Positions 17,347 to 25,927 of a stretch of 48,801 bases of DNA are shown piece after piece. The notes beneath the pieces were generated by a model. It made no database searches. It was not told the origin of the DNA and was given only the letters and a program-made list of their open reading frames with translations. Location: assembly GCF_025755255.1 (NCBI RefSeq), contig NZ_JALIEB010000010.1, positions 1 to 48,801 of the forward strand, in the 5' to 3' direction. The translations under genes were made by a program, and so were the position numbers. The stretch is from Roseobacter sinensis (GTDB lineage: Bacteria > Pseudomonadota > Alphaproteobacteria > Rhodobacterales > Rhodobacteraceae). Positions within the stretch are counted from its first letter, which is position 1, and every line of letters starts with the position of its first letter.

Positions 17347-17799
17347 ATGAATAGAGGGTATCAAGCGGGAGCGGCAGCGGGAGACAGGACGCTGCCCCCA
17401 AAGGAAGACGATGGCGCGGGGCGGGGCGAAAGACTGTTTGCCCTGGGTCTGTTCCACTTCATCGAGCGTCTGTTGCTGGTTGTCATCGTGGCCATGACGC
17501 TGCTCGCCGTTGCCTTCGAAATCGTGGCAATATATCGCCTTGGCACCATCCTGCTGGCCGATATTCTGCTGATGTTTCTCTATCTTGAAGTTATCGGAAT
17601 GGTTGCGGTGTATTATGCCAAGCGCAATTCCGTGTTTGTGTATCCAATTTTTATTGCGATCACTGCGGTCGGACGGCTGGTCGTCCTGCAGGGCAAGGAA
17701 ATGGCGCCGGAAAACATACTGATCGAGGCGGCCGCCATTCTCCTCCTCTCGTTGTCTGCACTCGTAATCATCTGGGCGATTGGCAAGCAGGCAGCATGA
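17347..17799 (+). CDS. PsiE-family membrane protein
   Basis: 150 residues with a charged N-tail of about 30, then four membrane helices, matching the phosphate-starvation-inducible PsiE family (LFHFIERLLLVVIVAMTLLAV; ILLADILLMFLYLEVIGMV; SALVIIWAIGK). The molecular role of PsiE is unknown. The family recurs on mobile heat- and stress-tolerance islands in other proteobacteria, which fits this setting. The ribosome site AAAGG is close to the ATG. It is the third gene of the hflK-hflC-psiE run. Confidence 0.85.
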   Translation: MNRGYQAGAAAGDRTLPPKEDDGAGRGERLFALGLFHFIERLLLVVIVAMTLLAVAFEIVAIYRLGTILLADILLMFLYLEVIGMVAVYYAKRNSVFVYPIFIAITAVGRLVVLQGKEMAPENILIEAAAILLLSLSALVIIWAIGKQAA

Positions 17800-18116
17800 T
17801 GACGCTCAGGCAAGATCTCGCGCAGGTTTTTGGGCTTCTATTTTGATAATGAATCAGTCTTCAACGAAGGCTGACAGCCATAATCATGGCGGAAGCACGT
17901 CAATGACACTCGGACTGCCGAGGTCGGTTTCTTTACGCTTCTGGGCAAAACACACCCACTTAATTTCTGTGCCCCTAACCTGGGTCAGCGCACGATTTAC
18001 GCTTGGCTGGTAGGTAGATGGCAAGAGTTGTATCGCGATGAGGTGAGGGCCTGCCTGCGCACGCCCGAGCACACGACATCCAGCGTCACACCACGCAGCG
18101 TGAAGGATGACAAGCC
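17800..18116. other. Gap between psiE and the 159-aa gene
   Basis: 317 bp with short frames only on both strands; none has a family likeness or a good ribosome site. The composition is less GC-rich than its neighbours around 17830-17990. I see no terminator or repeat in it. Confidence 0.4.
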
Positions 18117-18596
18117 ATGACATCATTGAAAGATCTTACCACGACGGCCGCAGAGACGACCGATCTTGAACGGCGCGTTCTGGCCCATGAACGGATCCTG
18201 CAAGCTCTAATCGCCTACATGGCCCGTACCGAGCCGCGTTTCGTCGACCACCTGCGAGAACGGTTCGTAGATCCGATGAGATTGGCCCAGCGCGAACACG
18301 ACCACCGCGAAACCGATGATTATGCGGCAGAATTTATTCGCGCGGTGATGCTCCTAGGAGAAGCGCGCGCGCCCAACGCGAAGGAGTCGAAATTGACCGA
18401 CAAGAAGCCCGTGTCGCCGAAAGGCAGAGGAGAAAAGGGGTCTTCCATGAACTGGCCACCGCACCGCGGTGGAGTTCAGGTGCGCGAAAGGAACGGCATC
18501 TGGGAGGTGGAGGTCGATGGCAAATTCCGCGGCGATTACCACCAGAAGGAACATGCTCTCGCCGCTGCAGCGTTGTACAAGTTGTCACCCCGATGA
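18117..18596 (+). CDS. Uncharacterised soluble protein (159 aa)
   Basis: The ribosome site AAGGA is well placed. The N-terminal half (about 1-85) is charged and helical (TTDLERRVLAHERILQALIA; ERFVDPMRLAQREHD). A Lys/Ser-rich linker follows, then a short beta-rich domain at about 120-159 (VQVRERNGIWEVEVDGKFRG, then YHQKEHALAAA) that resembles the small dodecin/DUF2188-like strands found in stress proteins; that likeness is weak. The first residues, MTSLKDLTTTAA, echo those of the 45-residue protein at 20550 (MSFKDLTARAAA). Its stop overlaps an ATG at 18593 in another frame. Confidence 0.7.
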   Translation: MTSLKDLTTTAAETTDLERRVLAHERILQALIAYMARTEPRFVDHLRERFVDPMRLAQREHDHRETDDYAAEFIRAVMLLGEARAPNAKESKLTDKKPVSPKGRGEKGSSMNWPPHRGGVQVRERNGIWEVEVDGKFRGDYHQKEHALAAAALYKLSPR

Positions 18597-18796
18597 CCGG
18601 TAGCACTCATCCGACAGTCCCGCAGGACTTCTCGATCCAGGTGGCCGAGAACGAAGGCATGCCATCGAGATCGAATTCCAGGGGCTCCCCGCCGCCGCCC
18701 GCGCCCACGCGACGGCTGACTGGAACGCTCACGCTTGCGCTATCGAAGACTCGCGCGGCAACCGGCGGGTTCTGGTCCGCCAAGGAGCAAGCGGCG
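18597..18796 (+). other. Relict stretch with ENEGMP motif
   Basis: An open frame from 18593 runs in frame into the Cys-rich protein gene and begins with VPQDFSIQVAENEGMPSR. That matches the C-terminal part of the 177-residue protein at 20765 (MASIHAAENEGMPPR). It may be the remnant of another copy of that gene, now fused upstream of the 18797 start. A real N-terminal extension is less likely because the signal peptide starts at 18797. Confidence 0.4.
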
Positions 18797-19579
18797 ATGA
18801 GGCATCCCCTCGCGAGGCTGATCGCGAAGACGGCAGTCATAGCCGGTGTGATAGCGTCTTTCGCCTTTCCCGTGCTTGCGCAGGATGGCACGGGCCCAAT
18901 GCCGGAGAACGCCCAGCCGCGCAGCTATGGCGGCGGATGGGTCTGCGATCTAGGTTTCCGTGTGGAGGGCGCCGAATGCTTGCCTCTCGATATCCCTGAG
19001 CATGCTTATCCAACCGGGCGCTCCTACGGGACGGGGTGGGAGTGCGACCGTGGCTATGAAGAGGTAAACGGGATATCCTGCAATTTCATCTCGCTGCCCA
19101 CCAATGCCTTCCTCCGGTCTTCCGGCTACGATTGGCAATGCGAACGCGCGTTCCGGCAGGAGGACGAGGCATGCGTGCCCATCGTTCTTCCCGAGCGTGC
19201 CTACCTGACAGAAGATAACTCGGGGACGGGATGGACCTGTGATCGTGGCTATGAGGCTGTTGCAGGGACATGTTTGCCGATTGCCATGCCAGCGAACGCG
19301 TATCTGACCAACGCAAACTATGGAGACGCCTGGGATTGCGAGCGAGGCTTCGTCAAGATCGACGACCGATGCGACGCCGTTGTCGTGCCATCGCATGCCT
19401 ATCTGGACGAGGCATCCTATGGACAGGGCTGGAGCTGCGAGCGCGGATACGAGCCGCTGAATGGCGCCTGCGTCGCCATCGATCTGCCGGAGAACGCCTA
19501 TCTCGACCGATCCGGCAACCGGTGGAGCTGCAATCGAGGCTTCCGGCTCTCTGACGGGATGTGCGTCCTTGCACGGTGA
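18797..19579 (+). CDS. Secreted protein of seven Cys-rich repeats
   Basis: 260 residues from the ATG at 18797, which has AAGGAGC upstream. Residues 1-31 form a signal peptide ending PVLAQDG. The mature part consists of seven tandem units of about 36 residues, each of the form YGxGW-x-CxRGY-x7-C-x-P/A-I-x-x-P-x-x-AYL. Each unit has two cysteines about 11-12 residues apart, so one disulphide per unit is expected; the last unit is cut short after its second Cys. The third lacks the first glycines. It is periplasmic or extracellular. I recognise the repeat as one seen in alphaproteobacterial exported proteins but know no function. It precedes the transglutaminase-like gene. Confidence 0.85.
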   Translation: MRHPLARLIAKTAVIAGVIASFAFPVLAQDGTGPMPENAQPRSYGGGWVCDLGFRVEGAECLPLDIPEHAYPTGRSYGTGWECDRGYEEVNGISCNFISLPTNAFLRSSGYDWQCERAFRQEDEACVPIVLPERAYLTEDNSGTGWTCDRGYEAVAGTCLPIAMPANAYLTNANYGDAWDCERGFVKIDDRCDAVVVPSHAYLDEASYGQGWSCERGYEPLNGACVAIDLPENAYLDRSGNRWSCNRGFRLSDGMCVLAR

Positions 19580-19610
19580 TGCGGATTTTTCTCGTCGTGG
19601 CGGGTCCGGC

Positions 19611-20417
19611 ATGGGCATCAGCATCGGGTGCCGTCTGCGCTACAGCTTCCCGCAGCCGACGCCACTGATTGCGATGCTGAACGTCCACTACTCGCGCTTT
19701 GGCGATCTGGAGCGTGCCGACTATCTCGTGACGCAGCCGAGCGTGCCGCTGGAAAGCTACCGCGACGGGTTCGGCAACTGGTGCACGCGGATGGTGGCCT
19801 CGGAGGGCGACTTCTGCCTGTCGACGGATGGCATCTTCCGCGACACGGGCCAGCCTGATCCCTCCATGCCCGGCACGCGGCAGTACGCGGTTCAGGATCT
19901 GCCGTTCGAGACCCTCGTGTTTCTGCAGGGAAGCCGGTATTGCGATACCGACCTTCTGTCGGAGGAAGCGTGGCGCCTGTTCGAGACCACGGACCCCGGA
20001 TGGTCACGCGTGCAGGCGATCTGCGATTTCGTGCACGGACATGTCCGCTTCGACTACATGCAGGCGAAGGCGACGCGCACCGCATCGCAGACCATGGCCG
20101 AGCGACAGGGTGTCTGCCGCGACTTCGCCCATCTCGCCATCGCCCTGTGTCGTTGCATAAACATTCCGGCCCGCTACTGCACCGGATATCTGAGCGACAT
20201 CGGTGAACCTCTGCCTCATCCGCCTGGGGACTTCGCCGCTTGGATGGAGGTCTTTCTCGCTGGTGAATGGCACATGTTCGACCCGCGGAATAACAAGCTG
20301 CGGTTTGCCAGAATTCTGATCGCGCGCGGTCGCGATGCTGCCGATGTCCCTCTGACCCAGACATTTGGTCAGAACACTTTGACGGAATTCAAGGTCTGGA
20401 CGGATGAATTGGCCTGA
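19611..20417 (+). CDS. Transglutaminase-like domain protein
   Basis: 268 residues, without a signal peptide. The N-terminal beta sandwich (ISIGCRLRYSFPQPTPLIAML) is followed by a transglutaminase core with the cysteine motif at about 170-185 (QGVCRDFAHLAIALCR), ARYCTGYL, and the family C-terminal block ARGRDAADVPLTQTFG. The position that usually holds the catalytic His reads GDFAAWMEVFLAG, with Ala where D-F-H-A-W is expected; MFDPRNN supplies the Asp. The enzyme may use another His or be non-catalytic; some homologues I recall have Ser or Ala here. The ATG at 19611 is 30 bp past the Cys-rich gene and has only a weak ribosome site. Confidence 0.85.
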   Translation: MGISIGCRLRYSFPQPTPLIAMLNVHYSRFGDLERADYLVTQPSVPLESYRDGFGNWCTRMVASEGDFCLSTDGIFRDTGQPDPSMPGTRQYAVQDLPFETLVFLQGSRYCDTDLLSEEAWRLFETTDPGWSRVQAICDFVHGHVRFDYMQAKATRTASQTMAERQGVCRDFAHLAIALCRCINIPARYCTGYLSDIGEPLPHPPGDFAAWMEVFLAGEWHMFDPRNNKLRFARILIARGRDAADVPLTQTFGQNTLTEFKVWTDELA

Positions 20418-20549
20418 CTGACCTTGGCTTCCTTTTTGATGCGCTATCGTAAACGGGGTCGCCAATCCCCATATAAGTAACACTGGCGTCAAGCATCCCG
20501 GTCCGACATGGATGAGGAGTTGGCGTCGGCCAATCAAAGGATCAATGAT

Positions 20550-20687
20550 ATGTCCTTCAAGGACCTGACTGCCAGGGCTGCAGCCGCGTTAAGGCCGAAG
20601 CCGGCGAAGACAACGACGACCCCTGCCAACGAGACCGAGCCCAAGGCCGCTGGCAAGGAAGCTGCAGCGAAATCCAAGACATCTTGA
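20550..20687 (+). CDS. 45-aa Ala/Lys/Thr-rich protein
   Basis: A short gene with AAAGGAT before its ATG, ending in TGA at 20685-20687. The sequence starts MSFKDLTARAAAAL and continues as a disordered Lys/Pro/Thr/Ala tail. The MxxKDL start also opens the 159-residue protein at 18117. Very similar tiny proteins occur in other alphaproteobacteria as far as I recall; the function is unknown. The next gene starts 77 bp downstream in the same direction. Confidence 0.6.
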   Translation: MSFKDLTARAAAALRPKPAKTTTTPANETEPKAAGKEAAAKSKTS

Positions 20688-20764
20688 GGCTAAGAAAGGC
20701 CACGCCCCCCAGTTCGGAATCGGGGCGCGGACCACCCGAAGCACAAAGGGAAAGGAACGCGAGA

Positions 20765-21298
20765 ATGGAAGATCTGACGAGCAAGACCGTTGCGGTTTTT
20801 TCCCGCCCGTTCACCGTTCCGGGCTTCAACGAGATGCTTCCGGCGGGAGAGTACGAGATCGAAACGGAATTGGTTTCTCCCCCGGATCAACAGGATCCCG
20901 CAGCCTGGAAAGCCTCCGTCATGGTGAAACTTCATCCCCGGACATCGCATCCGGGGCTTGCACGGTCTCTGACCGTTTCCCTTGCCGATCTGGACTATGC
21001 CCGCGCCAGGGACAAGCTGACAGGCAGAGCGTTGTCCGACTTCTTCCTTGAGGAAATGCTGGCTGATCCGATGGTGCGCCTCGTGATGGAGGCCGACGGG
21101 GTCTCTGCAGCACATATGCGACATCTCTATTCGGGGCGCCGGACGCCCCAGTCTGACAGGGATGTCCTGGACCGGAACCCGGCGCGTCTAGGTGCACGTG
21201 ACATGGCGTCAATCCATGCTGCTGAAAACGAGGGCATGCCTCCACGACCGACAGGGACGTCGGCTATGCGCACGGAAGTCAGCGCGGATTTGACATGA
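20765..21298 (+). CDS. LPAG-x-YE family protein (177 aa)
   Basis: The start at 20765 is chosen for AAAGGAA upstream. The N-terminal domain has the pattern KTVAVFSRPFTVPGFNEMLP, then AGEYEI, shared with the 104-residue protein at 14408. A middle helical part (LADLDYARARDKLTGRALSD) and a segment DPMVRLVMEADGVSAAHM come next, then a C-terminal tail with SIHAAENEGMPPR. The protein is soluble; no catalytic pattern is evident. It overlaps the zinc-ribbon gene by 4 bp (ATGA), suggesting the two act together. Confidence 0.72.
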   Translation: MEDLTSKTVAVFSRPFTVPGFNEMLPAGEYEIETELVSPPDQQDPAAWKASVMVKLHPRTSHPGLARSLTVSLADLDYARARDKLTGRALSDFFLEEMLADPMVRLVMEADGVSAAHMRHLYSGRRTPQSDRDVLDRNPARLGARDMASIHAAENEGMPPRPTGTSAMRTEVSADLT

Positions 21299-21507
21299 TC
21301 GCGAACAAAACCTCGGTCGACGTAGCATCTTCGGGCATCGCCCGCGGAAGGGCCTTTGGCGACGTACCACGAGAGCGTCCTTGTCTGAGATGCGATGCTG
21401 TTTTCTGGAGTGAAGGCTTTGGAGAACGGATCTGTAGGCGCTGCAAGGGGTTGAACGCCTGGCGGAACGCCGTTCCCGTCAGCCCGGGTGCATCCTGGCG
21501 CCGCTGA
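21295..21507 (+). CDS. Small zinc-ribbon protein (70 aa)
   Basis: Four cysteines form two CxxC knuckles: C30-x-x-C33 and C47-x-x-C50, with FWSEGFGERI between them, a typical treble-clef or zinc-ribbon layout. The N-tail is disordered. It is probably a nucleic-acid- or protein-binding accessory protein. It is translationally coupled to the 177-residue gene upstream. The family name is not known to me. Confidence 0.7.
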   Translation: MIANKTSVDVASSGIARGRAFGDVPRERPCLRCDAVFWSEGFGERICRRCKGLNAWRNAVPVSPGASWRR

Positions 21508-21885
21508 TCCCCACAGTCGCGCGGCGTCCTCCCAGTACCATACTGGACCCGTCAATTCGGCCAGTCTAGACATCGCTCGCATCACGCCGACCGATGTCTT
21601 ATGGGGCGAAGAGGGCCGGGAACTTCCCCACCGTCACAGAAAACGCAGACGGCTCTATCACAAGGGCAGCTCTATCATTCGCCTGCGCCCAAGAAACCCA
21701 ATCAAGAAAAGCCGAAGGTCTCTGCCACAGCCAACTCCATTGCAGGAAAGCCTGCGCTGGCGATTGGTGGGAAAAGGTAAAGTAAGATAGCCTTCTACGC
21801 CGCGATTTCTGAAAAGCAGGTTTAAGCCAAATATAGTTCAACAACCTATTGCAGAGACCGATCAGGATAGCCATTTTTCATACAT
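21508..21885. other. Leader region upstream of groES
   Basis: Roughly 380 bp of lower GC with only short, unlikely frames. A possible promoter is TTGCAG at 21850-21855 with CATTTT 17 bp later, which would start transcription at the CIRCE repeat. I see nothing else. Confidence 0.35.
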
Positions 21886-21912
21886 TGACACTCAGGTGTG
21901 GCGAGTGCCAAT
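21886..21912. promoter_or_regulatory. CIRCE operator (HrcA-binding)
   Basis: TTGACACTC - 9 nt - GAGTGCCAA. The arms match each other at 8 of 9 positions and follow the CIRCE consensus TTAGCACTC-N9-GAGTGCTAA. It lies 52 bp before groES. HrcA repression relieved by heat is the known mechanism. Confidence 0.88.
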
Positions 21913-21964
21913 GCGTCCTTAAGCATGCCACCCCTACCCGGAAATCCCGAAAAGGAGCATTTCC

Positions 21965-22252
21965 ATGATGTTTATCCCACTACATGACCGTGTCTTGGTC
22001 CGCCGTATTGAAGGCGACGATAAGACCTCGGGCGGCCTGATCATCCCTGACAATGCAAAAGAAAAACCGCAGGAAGGCGAAGTCGTATCCGTCGGTGCCG
22101 GTGCAAGAGACGACGCAGGCGCACGTATCGCAATGGACGTCAAAGCCGGCGACAAAATTTTGTTCGGCAAATGGTCGGGCACGGAAATCAAGATCGACAG
22201 TGAAGAGCTGATGATCATGAAGGAGAGCGACATCTTGGGCATTATGGCCTGA
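21965..22252 (+). CDS. groES: Co-chaperonin GroES
   Basis: 95 residues, standard length. The family features are all present: [14 protein letters not shown], the mobile loop with [19 protein letters not shown], and the roof/strand segment [17 protein letters not shown] with [10 protein letters not shown] at the end. An AAAAGGAG ribosome site precedes the double ATG. It caps GroEL to fold substrate proteins. It is preceded by a CIRCE operator and followed by groEL after 42 bp. It lies in a mobile island, so it is most likely a second copy beyond the host's own. Confidence 0.95.
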   Translation: MMFIPLHDRVLVRRIEGDDKTSGGLIIPDNAKEKPQEGEVVSVGAGARDDAGARIAMDVKAGDKILFGKWSGTEIKIDSEELMIMKESDILGIMA

Positions 22253-23929
<1,677 letters not shown>

Positions 23930-24266
23930 AAGCTAACTTTTGCTCGCGGCCTCGGAACCAATCTTTATGAGTCGCGAGTAGCATTTTCCTGAAGACGGCT
24001 CGCACCAACGCCCCTGCTTTTTCCAGTCGCTCTGCCCCCTGAGTAGACCATGTCTGAAGGCTCCGCTTTCCAACATCAAATCGCTCCAAGCTGATCTGTG
24101 TAAGCGTCGAAAACTGGAATGTAAGCTAGCTAGAAAATGCCCGCTGAAAATTCAGCAGGAAGTGTGTTTTCGAGTTTCAAAGCGGCGCGCAAGTGGCAGT
24201 TCCCCAAAAAGAGTTCCTTCTTTCGCGCGCCGCTCTTTCTCGAAGTATCTAGAAAAGGACACCACA
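23930..24266. other. Gap with structured leader before the second 62-aa gene
   Basis: The first 200 bp hold nothing I can name. A small palindrome GCTGAA-AA-TTCAGC lies at 24143-24156. A perfect 10-bp inverted repeat (24181-24190 with 24225-24234, 34-nt loop) follows. The ribosome site AAAAGG is at 24253-24258. Confidence 0.45.
24181..24234 (+). promoter_or_regulatory. 5'-leader hairpin before the second 62-aa gene
   Basis: The arms AGCGGCGCGC and GCGCGCCGCT are perfectly complementary across 34 nt and end 33 bp before the ATG, followed by CTTTCT. It parallels the hairpin before the 62-residue gene at 13084. An RNA thermometer or attenuator is a guess. Confidence 0.45.
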
Positions 24267-24455
24267 ATGAAACTCAACACCAATACCATCTCGGAAAAGA
24301 TGAAGTCCGTCAAAGCCAGCTGTGGAGGCGCACCCTTCGGTGAAAAACGAACGCAGGCCTGGAGACATTACAACGCTGCTGAAGCCGCGCACAAAGCGAA
24401 TGACGACATCAAGACGAAATACGAACTCGATGCAGCCAGGAAAGCCCTTGCGTAA
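24267..24455 (+). CDS. 62-aa small protein, paralogue of the one at 12896
   Basis: The ATG at 24267 has AAAAGGAC upstream. The protein is charged and helical. From residue 12 the sequence KMKSVKASCGGAP, then HYNAAEAAHKANDD and ELDAARKALA aligns with its paralogue across the cargo, at equal overall length. It has one cysteine at about residue 20 that the other copy lacks. Family and function are unknown. It is monocistronic or the first gene of a run with the EF-hand and SPW genes, 111 bp further on. Confidence 0.75.
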   Translation: MKLNTNTISEKMKSVKASCGGAPFGEKRTQAWRHYNAAEAAHKANDDIKTKYELDAARKALA

Positions 24456-24566
24456 TTAGTAACGGCCGCGTGAAAAAGCGGGCCAGTTTGAGCAAATGCG
24501 GATTGCAATACGCCGGGACCTGAACCGCAATCCATGATGGATTGCCTTACCTTGATTGGAAAAGAC

Positions 24567-24815
24567 GTGAAGAGTGTAATTCTCGCTGCTGCCCTCATGA
24601 CATCCGTCGCATTCTCCGCCCATGCAATGTCCGCCGAAATTGATACTGACGGCGACGGCATGGCATCCTTCGCTGAACTTCAGGTTTCATATCCTGAACT
24701 CACCGAGGAAGTGTTCGGCGACATCGACACAAATGGTGATGGTTTCGTCGACGACGAGGAAATGGCTATCGCCGTCGAGCTTGGCAACCTCGCGGATCCT
24801 GAAACCGACTCCTGA
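24567..24815 (+). CDS. Secreted EF-hand calcium-binding protein (82 aa)
   Basis: I chose the GTG at 24567 because it gives a clean signal peptide (MKSVILAAALMTSVAFSAHA) with GGAAAAG upstream; an ATG at 24534 would add 11 residues. The mature protein has two EF-hand loops, DTDGDGMASFAE and DTNGDGFVDDEE, each with Asp/Asn at positions 1, 3, 5 and Glu at 12, so two Ca2+ ions should bind. It is small, acidic and periplasmic. It is followed 23 bp later by the SPW-repeat gene. Confidence 0.82.
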   Translation: MKSVILAAALMTSVAFSAHAMSAEIDTDGDGMASFAELQVSYPELTEEVFGDIDTNGDGFVDDEEMAIAVELGNLADPETDS

Positions 24816-24838
24816 AACCAAAGGTTGGAGTACGCGCA

Positions 24839-25195
24839 ATGCAGAATCGTGAAGCTTTCAGATGGACCTTCACAGCTTCAGGGCTTTGGCTCATCTTGTC
24901 GCCATTCATGCTTCTCGGCGGCCAATCGGCTCTTGGCAATGCCCTCGTTGGCGATGCAGGACTGCTCATTCTCTCGGGGCTTTTGGCTTTGACCGTAGCG
25001 GGTTACGGCCACAACAAACATTACCTGGTCCAGACCTATCTGGGAGTTTCCTACGGTTTGTTTTTGGTAGCGGCTCCTTGGCTGTTCGGATTTACCGAAC
25101 CTGTGACCGCCTGGAATGCCGGCGTCGTCGGAACGGCTTTGGTTCTGGCGGGCCTTTATGTGGTGTTTCAGAAAATGCCGAAATATCACGCATAG
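24839..25195 (+). CDS. SPW-repeat membrane protein
   Basis: 118 residues with four membrane helices. The family pattern appears twice: GLWLILSPFML ... GNALVGDAGLLILSG, and VAAPWLFGFTEPVTAWNAGV. The usual S-P-W of the family reads SPF and APW here. Such proteins are found in many bacteria with unknown function and are often near stress or redox genes. It lies 23 bp after the EF-hand gene, so they are likely co-transcribed, and is followed by a terminator that closes the cargo. Confidence 0.82.
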   Translation: MQNREAFRWTFTASGLWLILSPFMLLGGQSALGNALVGDAGLLILSGLLALTVAGYGHNKHYLVQTYLGVSYGLFLVAAPWLFGFTEPVTAWNAGVVGTALVLAGLYVVFQKMPKYHA

Positions 25196-25205
25196 TGAAG
25201 ACACT

Positions 25206-25235
25206 GTGTGGGGCGGCAAACGCCCCACACTTCTT
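25206..25235 (+). terminator. Rho-independent terminator closing the cargo
   Basis: A perfect 10-bp stem (GTGTGGGGCG, 5-nt loop GCAAA) is followed by TTCTT, 10 bp after the SPW-repeat stop. Confidence 0.85.
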
Positions 25236-25572
25236 ATCGTTGTCCTTGCCAATATGAACCGCCCCGGGTTTACCGGAGATGGCTATTGGCCATTGACCGC
25301 GCTTCGAACGCTTCGCTTATGGAGGATCGGACCAGTTTGGTCGCGCAACCAGCGCGCTAGCTGCTTATTGTGAGCGGTTTGTGTGCAATCGCCGACTAGG
25401 AGATACCGGGTTCGAATGGCAGACCTACTTCTGATCGGCAGACTATACGGGCCTCCCCGAGGAAAACACGCAACGCGCGGTGTGGCGCACGTCGACCCCA
25501 GTGCCTTAGGTCGGTCTTCGTGCTCGCTGGCTCGCGCTAGGCAACTCGCTTCATTTGATCACGGCGTGCTGG
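25236..25572. other. Gap between cargo and mobilisation module
   Basis: Around 340 bp with no plausible gene, repeat or tRNA. A TTCGAAT stretch at 25413-25419 recalls a T-loop but no stems form round it. It marks the seam between the cargo and the transfer genes. Confidence 0.4.
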
Positions 25573-25797
25573 TTAGCCAGTCTTTACCGTTGCGCCTTCC
25601 TCCCCGTCCGGCCGCCACCCGATCGGGTCAGCGACCCAGCGGTCGATCTCGGACTCGCGCCAGCCCGCGCCGTGGATGGAGATGCGGAGCTGGGCCGGGA
25701 ACGTGCCCTCGGCGATCTTGCGGTAGAGGGTCGATCGGGACAGGCCGGTCCGGGCGAGGACGGTGCGGAGGCGGATGATGCGGTCGGGGTCGGGCAT
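25573..25797 (-). CDS. AlpA-family DNA-binding regulator
   Basis: 74 residues. I chose the ATG at 25797, which has AGGAGC upstream, giving MPDPDRIIRLRTVLARTGLS. That segment is the AlpA/excisionase-type winged HTH, with SRSTLYRKIAEGTFPAQLRI and the WRESEIDRWVADP end. AlpA proteins activate or act as the excision factor of P4-like integrases. It is downstream of the relaxase gene on the same strand with a 130-bp gap, and probably controls island excision. Confidence 0.85.
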   Translation of the reverse strand: MPDPDRIIRLRTVLARTGLSRSTLYRKIAEGTFPAQLRISIHGAGWRESEIDRWVADPIGWRPDGEEGATVKTG

Positions 25798-25927
25798 GGC
25801 TGTGCTGGCTCCTGCTGGGGTCGTGTGAGGGGTTCTGGTCCAGTCAGGCCGGGCCGGGATGGGAGGGCAAGCGCGTCGGGGTCGGCGTAGGGTTCGCGCG
25901 TACTGATGGCGGCAGATCGGACGGGTG

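Noticed and set aside
18797-19579. CRISPR-like or DNA tandem repeats in the Cys-rich gene
   Set aside because: The repetition is at the protein level with diverged codons; there are no identical DNA repeats or spacers. No CRISPR array was seen anywhere in the window.
21488-21874. Short frames on both strands before groES
   Set aside because: No ribosome site and no likeness; the stretch is better explained as a promoter/leader region.
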